Shown here: piece after piece, positions 1 through 12,972 of the stretch
Layout: each line of letters begins with the position of its first letter
How positions within the stretch are numbered: position 1 is the stretch's first letter
NCBI RefSeq assembly: GCF_021869535.1
Contig: NW_026262593.1
Coordinates: 73,474,822-73,538,821 of the forward strand
DNA: 64,000 bases
Reading direction: 5' to 3'
Origin: Mytilus californianus
Lineage: Eukaryota; Mollusca; Bivalvia; Mytilida; Mytilidae
Program-made: the position numbers and the translations under genes
The notes under the pieces: generated by a model
Told to the model about the DNA's origin: nothing
Seen by the model: the letters and a program-made list of their open reading frames with translations, nothing else
The model's database searches: none

Positions 1-1240
1 AATTTGTGTTTTGTCGTCTGTGTATGTTAATTGGACCTTTATTATTGGTGTATACACCAATAATAAATCTGCAATTGTTTAATAGGTTTTTATATACATT
101 TGTATTTTCAACTTGTTAACTGTAAAAAAAACTGTAAAAAAAACACTATGTTCATTTATCGATAAAATATGAAAAAATGAATAATATATTTTCAAAATTT
201 TGCTCTGGATAATAACTGCCTTTTGGTCAAGTTTCTGTCCAAATTTCCAAAAATTCCTAAAACTTTAACCACAGACTGAATCTAAATATTGATGACGAAG
301 ATGTAATCTAGGATGTAATCTATATGTCTCACTTCTGCAACATTTCGACAAAAAATGTTTAATCAGGTTGCATCTTAATGATTTCTTGAAAATACTGTAT
401 GATGAAGTTTTACCTACATCTTCTCTAATGCAAAAAAAAAGATCATATCAAAATTTCACTTGGATTTGAAGGACAACAGAGTGAGTTCCCCTTACTCTGC
501 AATCTTTAAACCTCAAATTTACAAGAGTTATCTTCCTTTGAATTCAAATTCTAAAAAATGAAGAAAGAAAAACAGAACAAAAATCTTTTTTTATTTTTTC
601 AAGACAACTGAGGATCAATTAGTTTCCCTCATTAAAATTTTAAATTCTGAAATATGAGAACATTTAACTAAATTTTATCTGATTCTGTGTGTCCAAAACA
701 AATGATTTGTTGATTTCAAGATGAACAAATCCGACTTTTCCAAATCATGCATGTAATTCATTTTTCTTTTCTTGATTTGAATATCTGATGTAAGTTTATT
801 TTAATACAACAAAATAAAATCCACCCTATTTTGGTATGTAAATTTTTGAATTTTTAATTATGCCTGTCTTTTCAAATTCAATTCTTAATGATATCATCTT
901 TTAAACATATAATTTAAATTTAAAATGTATGAACATGTATATACATTAGACACATAATGTTTTTTAAAAACTTTCTTCATAAATCAGTATACTTACAAAG
1001 AAAGCAACTAGAAAAAAAACCTTGTAACTCTGCACAAGAACAAAAAATTAAAATGTATTCCCGCTCAGGTTACATTGATCAAATGGAAATTATATTTGTA
1101 ATTTTTTGAATTTCGAGTGCAAAATTACAGAAATATCAAATTGTCATCATAAATTTTTCACACTCTAATTCTAATAAAAGAATTTTTAAAATATTATGTT
1201 CATAATAAAACAGAAAATGATATGATATGCATTGCATCTT

Positions 1241-1470
1241 CGAGGGTACGTAGGAATGTCTTTTATCTTCAAGTAGAAAAATGCTCCCTCTTCCCTTCCG
1301 TTAGCATAAGGTGCCTAAAAATTCTTTCACTATTTGCCACATCATATTTTAAGTTACAACCTTTACAACAAATCAAAAAAAAATGCTAGCGACGCTATTT
1401 TCCCAATTTTTTATCGTACTTGGTCATGTGGGGTACACCATTCCCAGCCTCGTCAATATCACCTGATGAT
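1241..1470 (+). repeat. Family L interspersed repeat, diverged copy
   Basis: Shares blocks with the minus-strand copy at 31843-32222, beginning near GAGGGTA(CG)TAGGAATG and ending near GTCATGTGGGGTACACCA. The centre is diverged or shortened. Confidence 0.6.
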
Positions 1471-2038
1471 GAACACCTGTGTAAGTTACACGTAATCAAT
1501 TTCATTCCACGTGGCAAACCTTTTATATCCATTGAATGTAGGGTACAAAAATTTACAGCAAAAAACATTCCTGAACAGAATGGCCTGCAATTAAAACAGC
1601 TGTTCCGACAATAAAACCCTGTAAAACCCTTGTCAAAATTTGTTACAGAACCTAATGTCCAATAAATTTTTTGAGTTTTTAAGTATATTATTTTTCATTG
1701 TCAAGTGAAAGTTTGGTTGCCAGAAGTTTTAATTGAATAAAAATTTTCAGTGCAACAAATGACACCATAGTATAATTGTGGATTGTTTTTGTAGTTAACA
1801 GATCTGTTTGGTGTGTCGATCATTCAGTGATTTAACATTTTCCAGGGTTATATTTTATAGCCTTCTGATCTTTTTTTCATAATTATTCAAATGAATAAAA
1901 TGCCAAAGTTTCTACACCTTTTAGTTTAAATTCCTAGGAAAGAATCGTATTGTTAATACTGTAACAGTTTACATTACTGTTTTGAAGAAAATGATAATTT
2001 GTCTATGTTGGGTTTGGGTTTTTTGTTGCTTTTTTTTT

Positions 2039-2056
2039 TGGGGGGGGGGGGGGGGT
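2039..2056. repeat. T/G homopolymer run
   Basis: A run of T followed by about 17 G just upstream of the TIR element; low-complexity DNA. Confidence 0.8.
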
Positions 2057-2110
2057 GTAACATCCCTCATTCTGAATCCTTTTAGGCCTTGTTTGATAAT
2101 ATATCTACAA

Positions 2111-2416
2111 TTTAAGGGAACTACCATTTGATTTTTATGGGGTGGCTAGGATGAAAAATTTTGTCCTGCCTTTTTTTTTTAGTTGTAATCTCTGTCCTGC
2201 CTTTTTATTTTCACTCTATTCTGTCCTGCATTTTTTTTTATTAGTTTATCCTGACTTTTTTTGCATAAATTGTCATCCTGCCTTTTTTTTGCCAAGTTGC
2301 TCATCCTGCCTTTTTTTTTTTTACTAAAAACTCCTGTCCTGCCTTTTTTTCAAGTTTCATCCTAGCGCCCCCCCCCCCCCCCCCCCCCATAAAAATCAAA
2401 TGGTAGCTCCCTTAAA
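2111..2416. mobile_element. MITE-like element with 32-bp terminal inverted repeats
   Basis: The ends are inverted copies (TTTAAGGGAACTACCATTTG at the left, its complement at the right), matching at 31 of 32 positions (2111-2142 and 2385-2416). The inside is a pyrimidine-rich run of CCTGCCTTTTTTTT-type units followed by a C homopolymer of about 22 bases. A related element is at 63615-63891. No coding capacity. Confidence 0.8.
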
Positions 2417-3125
2417 GATGACCTTCATAGAAACAATTAAATCTTAAATTTTACCTTTTTCCAAAAAGAAGCATTACAATTTATCACAATTTTTTTTTCA
2501 TTTTCACTCTTGTAATATTCTTTAATAATAAAGACCTAAAACACTCAAGGACATTCACGATTCTTCTTCAAATGAAAATTATACCTTACATTAATACTCA
2601 ACTTTGAATCATTCCTTAATGACAACTATCAATTTACAAGTATTGATTTTCTCAGTCATTACTCAAACATCAATTTATATTTTTTTATCTCAAGCGAACA
2701 TTCTTTCTCCATTTAATTTTCGAGATCACACGATTTGTAAATCTAGTATCTTTGTTGACAAAGTCCCATACTACAAAAGCTCAGTACCACTTTGGTTATA
2801 TAATATACATCATAATTTTTTAACTTTTATGATTATTATTGTAAATAATGTGGTTATTAAAATTTGAATTTCAAATTATATGAAACCATAAATTACCAAG
2901 ATTAACAGTTTTGTCGAGTCATTCAAAATAAAAAGGGTAATTTTCTAAAAAAAAAAAAAAATCGTATTTGTATTCTAATGGGATGTTATGTAATATTTTT
3001 CGTAGTAAAAGCTTTGAAAGGAATTAAAGACTTTTGAAAAACAGTTCATAAATACTTCCATGACACAGTGTTTAATCGGTTTCTTTTTTTTTCGGCTTCT
3101 AGCAACAAGGTAACTTGTAAATATA

Positions 3126-3439
3126 AGGGTCTGGATGAAGTTAACAGAATAGAGAATAATGGGAAAAAATCACAATAAAGGTCCCAAAAAAATAAGGTAT
3201 AGAGAAAAATGCACCAAAAAACTAAAGAATAGAGAATAGTGGGGGTGCTAAAATATAAAGAATAGAGAATAGTGGGGGTGCTAAAATATAAAGAATAGAG
3301 AATAGTGGGGGTGCTAAAATATAAAAAAAGTAGAGAATAAATGAGCAAAAATATCAAAAAAAAATTGAAAAAAAAGAAGAAAAATGCGCTAAAAAACAAA
3401 AATTATACAGAAATGAAGTACCTTTCCCATGCAGACCCT
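3126..3439 (-). mobile_element. Family A TIR element (AGGGTCTGGAT ends)
   Basis: Begins AGGGTCTGGATG and ends with the inverted form GCAGACCCT. The inside is an expanded array of a 33-bp unit (AATAGAGAATAGTGGGGGTG core) repeated about four times at 3186-3335. Other copies: 17858, 43064, 60527 and 62955. The open frames across it come from the array. Confidence 0.75.
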
Positions 3440-4252
3440 AAAATATGCACAAACATGTCAACTCTCCCACTCAATCACAAGTTAAATGCCTCAACATTTC
3501 TTTACAAATTACGAAAAGTTGCACATCAGTGACAACGGTTTTGTACAATTATGTTAAAAATCGTCACAGATGTAGCCATTTAAACAACCTACCTTCTAAA
3601 CTAACAATTTAATCAACTTAGGGTGTAAATGTATCAAATTTTTCAATCCCGGTGTGAATTAAATTGCATTCCAACTTTTTGGGGGTCAAAATTTCAACTT
3701 TACTTTTCAGCTATTAAGACCAAATCACATTTTTCATTTTTCATTTTGTTCCTTTATAGTTGTAATGTAATTTACTATCAGTTTGTTTCAAAGGGAAGTC
3801 AGTCCTGCTGAAATTATAAGAAATAGACATCTTAAATATCTTTTTTATAATAAAAAAAAAAGGTAAAAATTGTGAAAGAAATTGGTCTGAGGGCTGCTCT
3901 AATTTATTCAAGTTCATAAAGCAACTGTGAAATAATATACTCTTCAAAAAAGGGTAAAATCTTATCAGAATTTTTGGGTTTGAAACTGAACTCAATTTTC
4001 TTTAGTTTTATTTATGACAGCCAAAAAAACATACAATAGCACACATGCTGCAGAAACTTAAGTCATGAAAATAAGGTCAAGGTCAGATAAACCCTGCTAG
4101 AAAACCAGGTTTAATCCACCATTTTCTACAAATGCCTGTACTAAGTCAGGAATATGATCGTTTTACATTCGTTTGATGTGTTTGAGCTTTTGATTTTGCA
4201 TTTGATAAGGAATTTTCTAATCTGAATTTTCCTTGGAGTTTGGAATTTTTGT

Positions 4253-4465
4253 TACTGTGGATTCATTATTATTCTTTGGATACCAATTTTCGTGGATTTC
4301 ATGGTTACATGTTAACCACGAAATTAAAAGTTCAACGAATGGCAAATTTACTATAGGCTCGTACGCAGACATTGTCAAAAACCACGAAAATAAATATCCA
4401 TGAACATGTAAGTTTTCCTTAATCCACGAAAATTAGTACCCACGAAAATAAATGACTCCACAGTA
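4253..4465 (+). mobile_element. Family B MITE-like element, near full length
   Basis: Starts TACTGTGGATTCATTATTAT and ends with the inverted form near GACTCCACAGTA. It contains the internal inverted blocks GATACCAATTTTCGTGGA and its complement. Size about 213 bp and no coding capacity. It is one of about ten copies in the window. Confidence 0.8.
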
Positions 4466-4854
4466 TTTTTTTTTTTTACAACATTCTTTACACCCACTAT
4501 AGATGGCTTATTGAAAAATGTTCAGTTAACCTAATCACCAAAAATTTAACATTGAACTATGAACTATGACAAATGAGGTCAAGGTGAGATAAACCCTGTC
4601 AGACAGACATAAAATTCTACCTAAGAACCATAATTCTAAACTCTTAATATAGTAAACCTATGACATGACATAAAAAAAATTCCTTGTACAATGAGTTTGT
4701 AAAATTTCAAACTAACGCCAAACAGGAAGTGGATAATATGGCAGATGTAAAAATGGCTTACTCACTACTTTTCAACATTATAAAGCTGCAAACCAAATAT
4801 AAAATCATTCCTTTACATAGAAGCCAAAAAAACTTTGATAAAAGTTTTCTTTAG

Positions 4855-4945
4855 GATGGACGGATGGATGGACGGACAGTCGGAAGGAGAAGAGAGGTTA
4901 CTAGACTGGCTTCCGCCTTTGATGACGCAGGTAAAAGGCATGTAA
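4855..4945 (+). repeat. GGAC/GGAT microsatellite tail of a decayed pearl-like element
   Basis: GGATGGACGGATGGATGGAC followed by a unique tail ending in GATGACGCAGG. It resembles the tetranucleotide stretch near one end of the other pearl-like elements; no head or core is recognisable upstream. Confidence 0.45.
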
Positions 4946-5540
4946 GTATTCCAACCAAAAACTCAAAGTATAATATGATATCAACTATAAAAATTTAAAT
5001 CTCTACCCTTATTAGTCCACACACAGAAATTTGTACTTTTCTTTTGACCAATCAAAAGTTTCAATCTTCATTTAAGAGTACAAATGTACTACTATCAAAG
5101 GACATGTGTTACATAAAAAGACTTTGATCTAATATGTACTTTGGCTATTATCTACATCAATGTAACCTTGATCAGGCAGATCCTTATCCTCCATTGGGAA
5201 AAAAATTGTAATTATTTTTATTTGAAATCCATCACTTGTACTTCAAAGACTGATTATATAATTTAAGTTTGCATAGAAAAAGAAAATACTCAGTAAAGGC
5301 ATGCTGATAATTGTATAAATTTAATATATTTTGCAGGTTTCTGATTTTTTTTCAAAGCACTAAACCAAATAACAAAATGTCCTGAAAGATTTTTCTTGGT
5401 TAATGGCCCTTGAATTTCATGTCAATGTCACATTTCCCAAAAGACAACATGTTTTGATTATATCGCCTTAAATTCATATCTGGATTTAAGTGATATTTAC
5501 TGCATTTTGCCTCAAAAACAATTTCATATAATCAGGATTA

Positions 5541-5808
5541 ATTGATTGATTGATTGATTGGTGTTCAATGCCACTTCCTTTCAACACTATTGTGCTATTT
5601 CGTGGCAGTCAGTTTTTATTGGTGGAGGAAGCCAGAGTGCCCTGAGAGAACCACCAACCTTTGGTAGGAAAACTGACAATCCTAGTAAATTAAGATTGGA
5701 GTCGAGTGCACCTGCCGCTGTGCGAGATTAGATCTTACTACCTCAGTGTTGACTGGCTAGTGATTACAGTAGTTTGACTACTTAGACCACTCGGCCACCG
5801 AGGCCCCT
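5541..5808 (-). mobile_element. tRNA-derived SINE
   Basis: On the minus strand the 5' end reads GGCCTCGGTGGCCGAGTGG, a good Pol III A box (TGGCCGAGTGG), with a diverged B-box region near 5725-5735. The tail (+ strand left side) is a TTGATTGATTGA short repeat. It matches 22911-23172 over almost its whole length. The head resembles class II tRNAs (Leu/Ser type); the family name is not known to me. Confidence 0.75.
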
Positions 5809-6876
5809 CATTTCATATAATCAGGAGGCTGATTTCCCTTACAAAAGCATAATTATGTAACTATGGTTTCAACTCAATCTGGCAAATTCACCTTGGATAT
5901 AATACGTATGAATTTTTATTTGCTCTCAATGATAGATCAATTTTCAATTGATACATTTTTTTAATAATTCGAGAAAAAGTAAGGTTTTTTTAACCACCAG
6001 ACATATATATAGATGTCACTGAGCATGATCTTAGTCAGAGAGAAAAAAAAATTAAAAACAGAGAGCAGATTTTTGTTTTTGTTGCTGGGTTGCATCATGT
6101 CTCATTGGCCAATATATCCCATATCTTTTAATTCAACATATATGGTGCCACAAAAAAAAACATTGAACAATACAAAACATACTGAACGATTACCATAATA
6201 TCATATTGATTAGTTCGTCGTGACTTAAAAAAACTACCCTGCAGTGTTTCAATCAGTGTTGTGATTTAAAAATAGTCTTATTTTGATAACAAATGCTAAT
6301 TCTTTGCTAATTATGTAAAATTTTTTATGACATTCATTCAAAGTCAAACTAGAACTTATCAACTCAATTAGCTCTAAATCATACTCCTTGATGTTAGTCC
6401 AGAAATGTCTTACTGAATGAAAACTTTCAGATTATTCTATCCTAATGAGAATCTTTTCAACACTGAAAAAAAAAATTAAGCGGGATTCAATACCCTTTAG
6501 TTTTTTCCGGACAAAAAAAATTAAAAAAAGCAAATTACGATAATTCGTCATACCGTCAAGAACTCGTTACCCTCTGGTCTCATGCTGTTTTTGAACCGAT
6601 TGACCCAAATCAAGTAAAATACTGAACAGTGAAAATAAACATCCATGTTACAAAGTGTAAAATGATTTTTTCAGAATTTGTAACAATCATTTAGTCATGA
6701 GATTGTAATTCAATCGTTAGATTAACCATTTGTTGCTGGAAAGGTTTCAAAGCGACTACTGCCACCAGGAAAGTCTAAATTTCAAAAATTGTCAGATTAT
6801 ACAAACAGGAAAGAAAATGTGATGGACAGCAGTAAGGAAGGATGTATTTTTAGCATCGAGCAGAAGTATTTATGAA

Positions 6877-7015
6877 TACTGTATTCATTATAATTCGTGG
6901 AACACCAATTTTAGTGGATTTTGTGGGCATAGGTTAACCATAAATTTATATATCTACATATTTTCTTTATGCATGTGTGCAGACTTTGGCAAAACCACAA
7001 AATCAAAAATAAACA
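6877..7015 (+). mobile_element. Family B element, 3'-truncated and diverged
   Basis: Recognisable from TACTGTATTCATTATAATTC through the AACACCAATTTTAGTGG block to the AAACCACAAAATC block; the right inverted end is missing. Confidence 0.6.
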
Positions 7016-7324
7016 CTAATAATACTTTGACTTAACAGGGGGTACAACCCAAAAACCTGATTCTGAATCATAGTTCCTGGGAATAATGGTACAAACTCCA
7101 TACATTGACCAATAAGTGTTACGTATACATCTTGCTCACATAAAGACTGATACCAAATTTCAGTTAGTTCTGATTTGTAAAGTGTTTTAGTCCTAAAAAC
7201 AATGGGACAAAAGTGTAACTAAGGATGATTGAATCATGGATAGACATAGGTAAACAGCATACCCCTCCCATGGAGAGGGACTGGTTTTTAAAGATTGCAG
7301 GGGAAACATTGGCTAATTTTATAG

Positions 7325-7704
7325 TGCCAGTCTTTGTAAGAATCAGGCAGTTTCGAAAGAAAAAAAACATGACCGAAAAAACCTACCGATCTAACACTCC
7401 AATTTAGAAGTTACCCTCATCCTGAGTTGAAAATGGTAGGTCTTTCATTTCTGTGTGTCTGGTAAATCGAGAAATCTCTAGATAAATTTTGGTTAGAAGC
7501 AAATTACAGAGTTAGCTCCCCTTAATTGTTAATTTCTAGTGCATTTCAACCAAATTATATCTTGAATTACCAGAACAGGACAAGGAACAGAATGTTATAT
7601 TTGTGCAATTTTCTTTATACAATTTGAACATAAATTAATGTAAACTTGAGTGGGTTTTTGTTTGTCATGTTTTCACCACTGCCTGATTCTTAGGCAGATT
7701 GGCA
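7325..7704. mobile_element. Family D TIR element, uninterrupted copy
   Basis: Left end TGCCAGTCTTTGTAAGAATC, with an inverted right end of the form GATTCTTAGGCAGATTGGCA. About 380 bp, no convincing coding frame. The second copy (33772-34430) is interrupted by another repeat. Length and ends suit a non-autonomous DNA transposon. Confidence 0.75.
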
Positions 7705-8229
7705 CTTAATGACTGATCACATGCATTCATCATTTTATCTGTAATCAAACTTATTCAGTTACATTAATGATAATTACATATTTTTCTCTTAAAATATATA
7801 AATTAAATGTGAAATTAAATATTTGCTGATAGACACAGCCGGAGATAAAAAAATATGACATCTGTTTATAAACTTTTTTTCATACCCAAATCTAGAAAAA
7901 AAGAGCTGGAGATCATAAATTTGATATTCAATATATAAAAATATGACATCTGTTTATAATTCTTTTTCCAGTTTAATAACACTATTTGACATAGCCCAGT
8001 TTGACTGAAAAGCAATTGATTAACTAATTGAACAGAAACTTAGAGCCCATTAGTCCCCATTTCTGTTCAATGACCTGTTTTCAATAACTATTTGTTTATT
8101 CTGTTCTTATAAATGTGTGTTTGCCGAAGTTCAATTACTGTTTTTTTTTCAGAGTTTCCACTCAATTTGAAACAAAATCTTCCAGGGTGTTTACAAAATT
8201 TTTTCTAGGACATTCATCTATGAAGAATA

Positions 8230-8656
8230 ATATCAGGCTGTTTTCTATGTTCAGTGCACCGTAAAATTGGGGTCAAAACTCTAATTTGGCATTAAAATTA
8301 GAACGATCATATCATAGGGAACATGTGTACTAAGTTTCAAGTTGATTGGACTTCAACTTCATCAAAAACTACCTTGACCAAAAACTTATAAACCTCCCCA
8401 CTCGCACTATCATTTTCTATGTTCAGTGGACTGTGAAATTAGGGGTCAAAACTCTAATTTGGCATTAAAATTAGAAAGATCATATCATAGGGAACATGTG
8501 TACTAAGTTTCAAGTTGATTGGACTTTAACTTCATTAAAAACTACCTTGACCAAAAACTTAACCTGAAGCTGGACATTGACAGACGGAGAGACAAAATGA
8601 CGGACGCACAGACCAGAAAACATAATGTCCCTACTACTATCATAGGTGGGGCATAA
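8230..8656 (+). mobile_element. Pearl-like element of the GGGGCATA type, two cores, no head
   Basis: Two copies of a core of about 170 bp (landmark TTTCTATGTTCAGTG at about 8241 and 8412; CTAATTTGGCATTAAAATTA in both). Then a GACGGAC-type stretch and the tail AGGTGGGGCATAAAAAA. The single-core relative at 33828-34108 shows the head that is missing here. Confidence 0.7.
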
Positions 8657-8699
8657 AAAATCACATTACCTGGCCTTGCAGTCATAACAAGCATTCTGA

Positions 8700-10138
8700 G
8701 AGTATTGCATGGCAATACATAGTCCCCTACCGGTTAACAATTCACTGTACTGGAACAAAATGCAAACTTGATCTATAACTTGTCATGGTGTAAACTATAC
8801 AGTATAACAAATATCAAATCAATATCTTCAAGTATGAAGAAAATAAACTGTTATCACAGAGATATGTCTCCCCTTTTTGTAATTTTGATAATGCAAATGT
8901 TGAAATTAAAATAGTAATACTTTAACATGTAAGTTATGCAAATATTCAAGGTCAATAAACCATGACTGAAGGTACAAAATTGTACATGGCTAAACAATCT
9001 CCATGGAATGAGATGTGCCAATGCTAATACAACTGCATACCAAATACCATTGTCTTATTATAAGTCGTTCCCTTTAAACAAACCTAAACACAAATATTAA
9101 CTTGTAAATTATGTAAAAGTTTCAAAGTCAATGAACCATGATCAGGGGTGGGGCTATATAATCTCCATGGAAACGACACTTGCAAATGCCAATAAATTTG
9201 CATACCAAATATCATTGACTTAACATTAGCAGTTCATCTTAAACTGATCTAATCACAAACTAATGCATGTAAACTAAGCAAAAGTTTCAAAGTAAATAGA
9301 CCATGACTGAGGGGGCGGGGCCAAATATTCTCCATGGAAATGAGATGTGCTAATCCTTATACAGCTGAACACCAATTAACATTGGCCTACCACTAATGGT
9401 TCCCCTTGAACTGACCTAATTACAAATTAATACATGTTATTACTCAGCAAAATTTTCAAAGTCTATAGACCATGACTAAGGGGGCGGAGCCAAATAATCT
9501 CCATGGAAATGAGATATGCCAATGCTTATACAACTGCATACCAAATATCATTGGCCTACCACTATATATATATAGTGGTTCCCCATAAATTGACCTAATC
9601 ACAAACTAATACATGTAAACTATGAAAGGTTTCAAAGTCAATAGACCTTGACTGAGGGGGCGAGGCCAAATAATCTCCATGGTAATGAGATGTGCCAATG
9701 CTAATACAACTGCATACCAAATATCATTGACCTACCACTAGTGGTTCACCATGAACTAGACCTAATCACAAACTAATACATTGTTGACGCCGCCGCCACC
9801 CTCTCCGCCACCGCCGACCCCAGAAACAGCATACCTATGTCTCGCTTTTTGACTATGTCAAGGTGAGACAAAAAGGGTGGAAAACTGATTATTAAGTGAA
9901 TTTTCTAAGTCTAAAGATCATAACTATCACAAAATCAACAGACCGGAACAAAATTCGAACTTGATCTGTAACTTGTCATGATGAAACAATATACCAAATA
10001 TCAAATCAATGTCTTCAAGCACGATGAAAAAAAGTGTGGAAAACTGATTTGCCGGACTGACGGATGGATGGACAGACAGACAGACGGACAGAGTGCAAAC
10101 CTAAAGTCCCCTTCGACTTCGTCGGTAGGGGACTAAAA
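8700..10138 (+). mobile_element. Pearl-like element with five cores of about 170 bp
   Basis: A hairpin (GTATTGC/ATG/GCAATAC) is followed directly by TAGTCCCCTACCG at 8720-8732. The exact complement CGGTAGGGGACTA is at 10123-10135, followed by AAAA. Inside are five tandem cores (landmark ACCATGACTGAGG-like at about 8959, 9129, 9300, 9469 and 9645), a GCCGCCGCC-rich patch (9785-9815) and a GACAGACAGACGGAC microsatellite next to the right end. This matches the published description of bivalve pearl elements (tandem cores plus tetranucleotide repeat), which are thought to be non-autonomous Helitron-like DNA elements. No coding frame. Confidence 0.8.
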
Positions 10139-10146
10139 ATGTTGAG

Positions 10147-10240
10147 TATGATTATAGTACTCAGACTCAGAATTCAACCAATCAAAATACTGGATTTGGT
10201 GTTTCCAGCACAAATCTTGTACTCCGAGTACAGTGTAAAG
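10147..10240 (+). repeat. Family M repeat
   Basis: Landmark GAATTCAACCAATCAAAATA, with GTACTC/GAGTAC words at both ends. An inverted relative lies at 51128-51235. Confidence 0.55.
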
Positions 10241-10242
10241 TT

Positions 10243-10320
10243 TTATGATTGATTGATTGTTGATTGTTTAACTCCAGTGGCAAATAGTACATGCATGTTC
10301 AGGACGATAAAGATTTATGA
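10243..10320 (+). repeat. Family H repeat fragment
   Basis: CAGTGGCAAATAGTACATGC followed by ATGTTCAGGACGA, shared with 15718-15790, 40355-40520 and 42124-42270. Confidence 0.6.
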
Positions 10321-11139
10321 CTCAGAGAGCTTTTAATTAAGGTCCAACAAGCATTTACCTGGTTTTGACTGTATGCCCAGTGTCTGCAAATGACCTTGAC
10401 CTTCATAGGACAATAACATTACCTTTTTTATAGTACACTGTTTCAAAGGGCAGTAACTCCAAATTTATCAAGATCTTCAAATTCATCACTTAATCATACA
10501 AATATTTCCAATGTTTAAATTAACCAATAGCCACAAAAATTTGCTCTGATAAATGAAACTAGAATGAAATCCTTTAAATCTTAATATCTTAAAAGGTATT
10601 AATAAAAGAAATGTGGGGGTATCTGCCAATGAGACATTAACCTGGTTAAGAAGGCATTTTTTTTTATTTACTTTCCAAAAGGTCCTAAATAAAATTTCCC
10701 ATCCAGCAGCCATATTGGTCACATTAGGCCAAGCAAATATATACTGGTTTCCTTAACAATTCAACCTCTGTGCAGATAGATGAAGGTGGGAAAAATATTT
10801 TCCTTGGACTATACATGTATAGGGATAAGTTCTGGACACTGGTACTTAACCGAAAATGACTTGACTGTAAAGATGCATAACCAAATAGGGCCATAAAATG
10901 TGTTAGGGTAGGCATCAAAATTTAGTGCAAGGCTTAAGCCAGGATAGTGACTTAATTCTGAGGATACACCTTTTTTTTTTTTGCCCCATCAAAAGTGAAT
11001 TCCTGACTATTTTCAAAACCTCACCATTCATGCTAAATTTTGTTTCCAAATGTTTGTATGGTAATACAGACAAAAATGTTTCCCATTGGGTTAATTCTAT
11101 AAATAAAGCAATATAAAGATCTGCCAATTTATCTGAGAA

Positions 11140-11290
11140 AACTCCCAAGTCCCTAGCAGTCTTCAAGCTCAACCACAGGCCAACAGCCCAGGCTTGTAAA
11201 ACTTCTGTCGGGCTTGTAAAAATCATCTCCACAGGCCAATATAATCTAACTAAAATTTTCTTAAAATTCAGCTTCGGGCCATTAGATTCA
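11140..11290 (+). repeat. Family K repeat
   Basis: Blocks CTCAACCACAGGCC, GGCTTGTAAAACTTCTGTCG and AATTCAGCTTCGGGCC recur on the opposite strand at 37253-37590. The 105-residue open frame across it is not a recognised protein. Confidence 0.65.
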
Positions 11291-11299
11291 AAAGTTTAT

Positions 11300-12970
11300 T
11301 TTGAAGACTGCCCTAGTAATTCAAGCATAGGCCGATCATACTCAAACCTTGGATACAACTGAACTAGCTTTACAGATAGACTTAAAGAAATAATCAAGGA
11401 ATTTAACATGTATGTACGATATATCGATTCAAAGCAAATTTTACCATAGATCATGTCTTAACGGGAGATCCGGATTTAATAGGGGAATCCTCTTTGATAA
11501 ACCCTGTTTGTTTTGGATTATCGTTCAAGTGAACTTTAAATCACAAGAATGAAGATAACATATTTTGCACTTTAAATGTGGAACTTACAGTTTCTACACA
11601 GGCAATTGATATGCTCTTATCGAGAAATTAGAAATGTCATCTTTGAATTGTTTCACATTTTACATGACTAGACCTTTTATACCTGACTTACAATACAGTA
11701 TGAGTTTTTCTCATTGTTGAAGGCTACAGGTGAACTATATTTTTTACATTGACAGCAACCAACAACAAGAGATAACCAATAGATCAAATCTTTGATTCAA
11801 CAAATGAAACAGCAACCTAACAACAAAAACATCCAAAAGACATTCAGAGATGCATCATGCAATTTAATTCCAAGCAATTTTGAAATTATGTTAAAATATA
11901 ATACAGTCTTGGTATGTTTTTTTTTTTTTATTAAAGATTCAAATAAGTCAAGGATCTATTTGGCTCTTGCTATACCTTTTTAGAATTCAGGATAGGTATA
12001 AGACTCTATCAATTTATTTTATTTGGCCTCAAAATCTTAAATATATTTTACTTCACATTTTAATAGACCATAAAATTTTAACGGGCCATTCGCTGTAAAC
12101 TGTAAACCCATAGAACACCAATAACATGCTTCTAAAGTTCATCATTAAATTGCAATTGGAATTTAAAAATCGGCTTTAAATTATTCAAATTCATGCAAAC
12201 ATTTGAAAAATTACTTTATTCTATTGTGTATGATCATAATAGGTTTTCCTCAAATATCCAAAGTCGGAAACCTCACCCCAAAACATCAATTTTTAATGGT
12301 GTTCAGAAACAAAGACGCTGGGAAAATATGCTTAGTTTTGATGATCGATTTCTAAAGATGGTATCTCCCTGGAGAAATCATCTATTATTAAGGGTAAATA
12401 TTCATTGATTCAAACGCAATAAAGATCGTAACCCAATCTCACCTTGGGTCTTCTTTAAATGTTGACCTAGCCCCACCCCTTTCTATTCAAACCCACATAC
12501 ACCTATTGTCCAGCTAACTTTAAACATTATCGATCTTTCATCTATTAGGAGATTGCAAAATCGAGTTTTTACAAAGATAGACATGAAAATTTTATGAATA
12601 AAAGATAGATTGAAAATTATAAGAATAAAAGATAGATAAACAGTTCAAGTAATGAATTACGGGCTTATCATACTATAAAGATAATCAACAACAAATTGAT
12701 TTTTAGTGTGTACCAATGATTTAACCCCTCGTTGTTATCAGAAACCAGGAGTATTTGAGAAAATCCTCTGATTATAGCAGGTTTTATTAGGAATATAAAA
12801 AAGATAAGCACTAAATTTAATATGAGTTTGTAAACTAACACAAAATATTTCAGTAATTTATTGAATAATCAGCAAAATTCATCTCGTTCATGTCGTTGGT
12901 AAAGAATATTGTACAGTTAAAACATTCAGCAAATGATTTTTTTACATTTGGTTATTTTAATGGATATTTG
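11300..12970. other. A+T-rich DNA, nothing recognised
   Basis: No repeat family or coding frame could be supported here; only short chance frames. Confidence 0.5.
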
Positions 12971-12972
12971 TT

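Larger units (their letters stand above)
1..2110. other. A+T-rich intergenic DNA with one repeat copy
   Basis: No gene is seen. The only recognisable piece is a family L copy at about 1241-1470. Confidence 0.6.
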
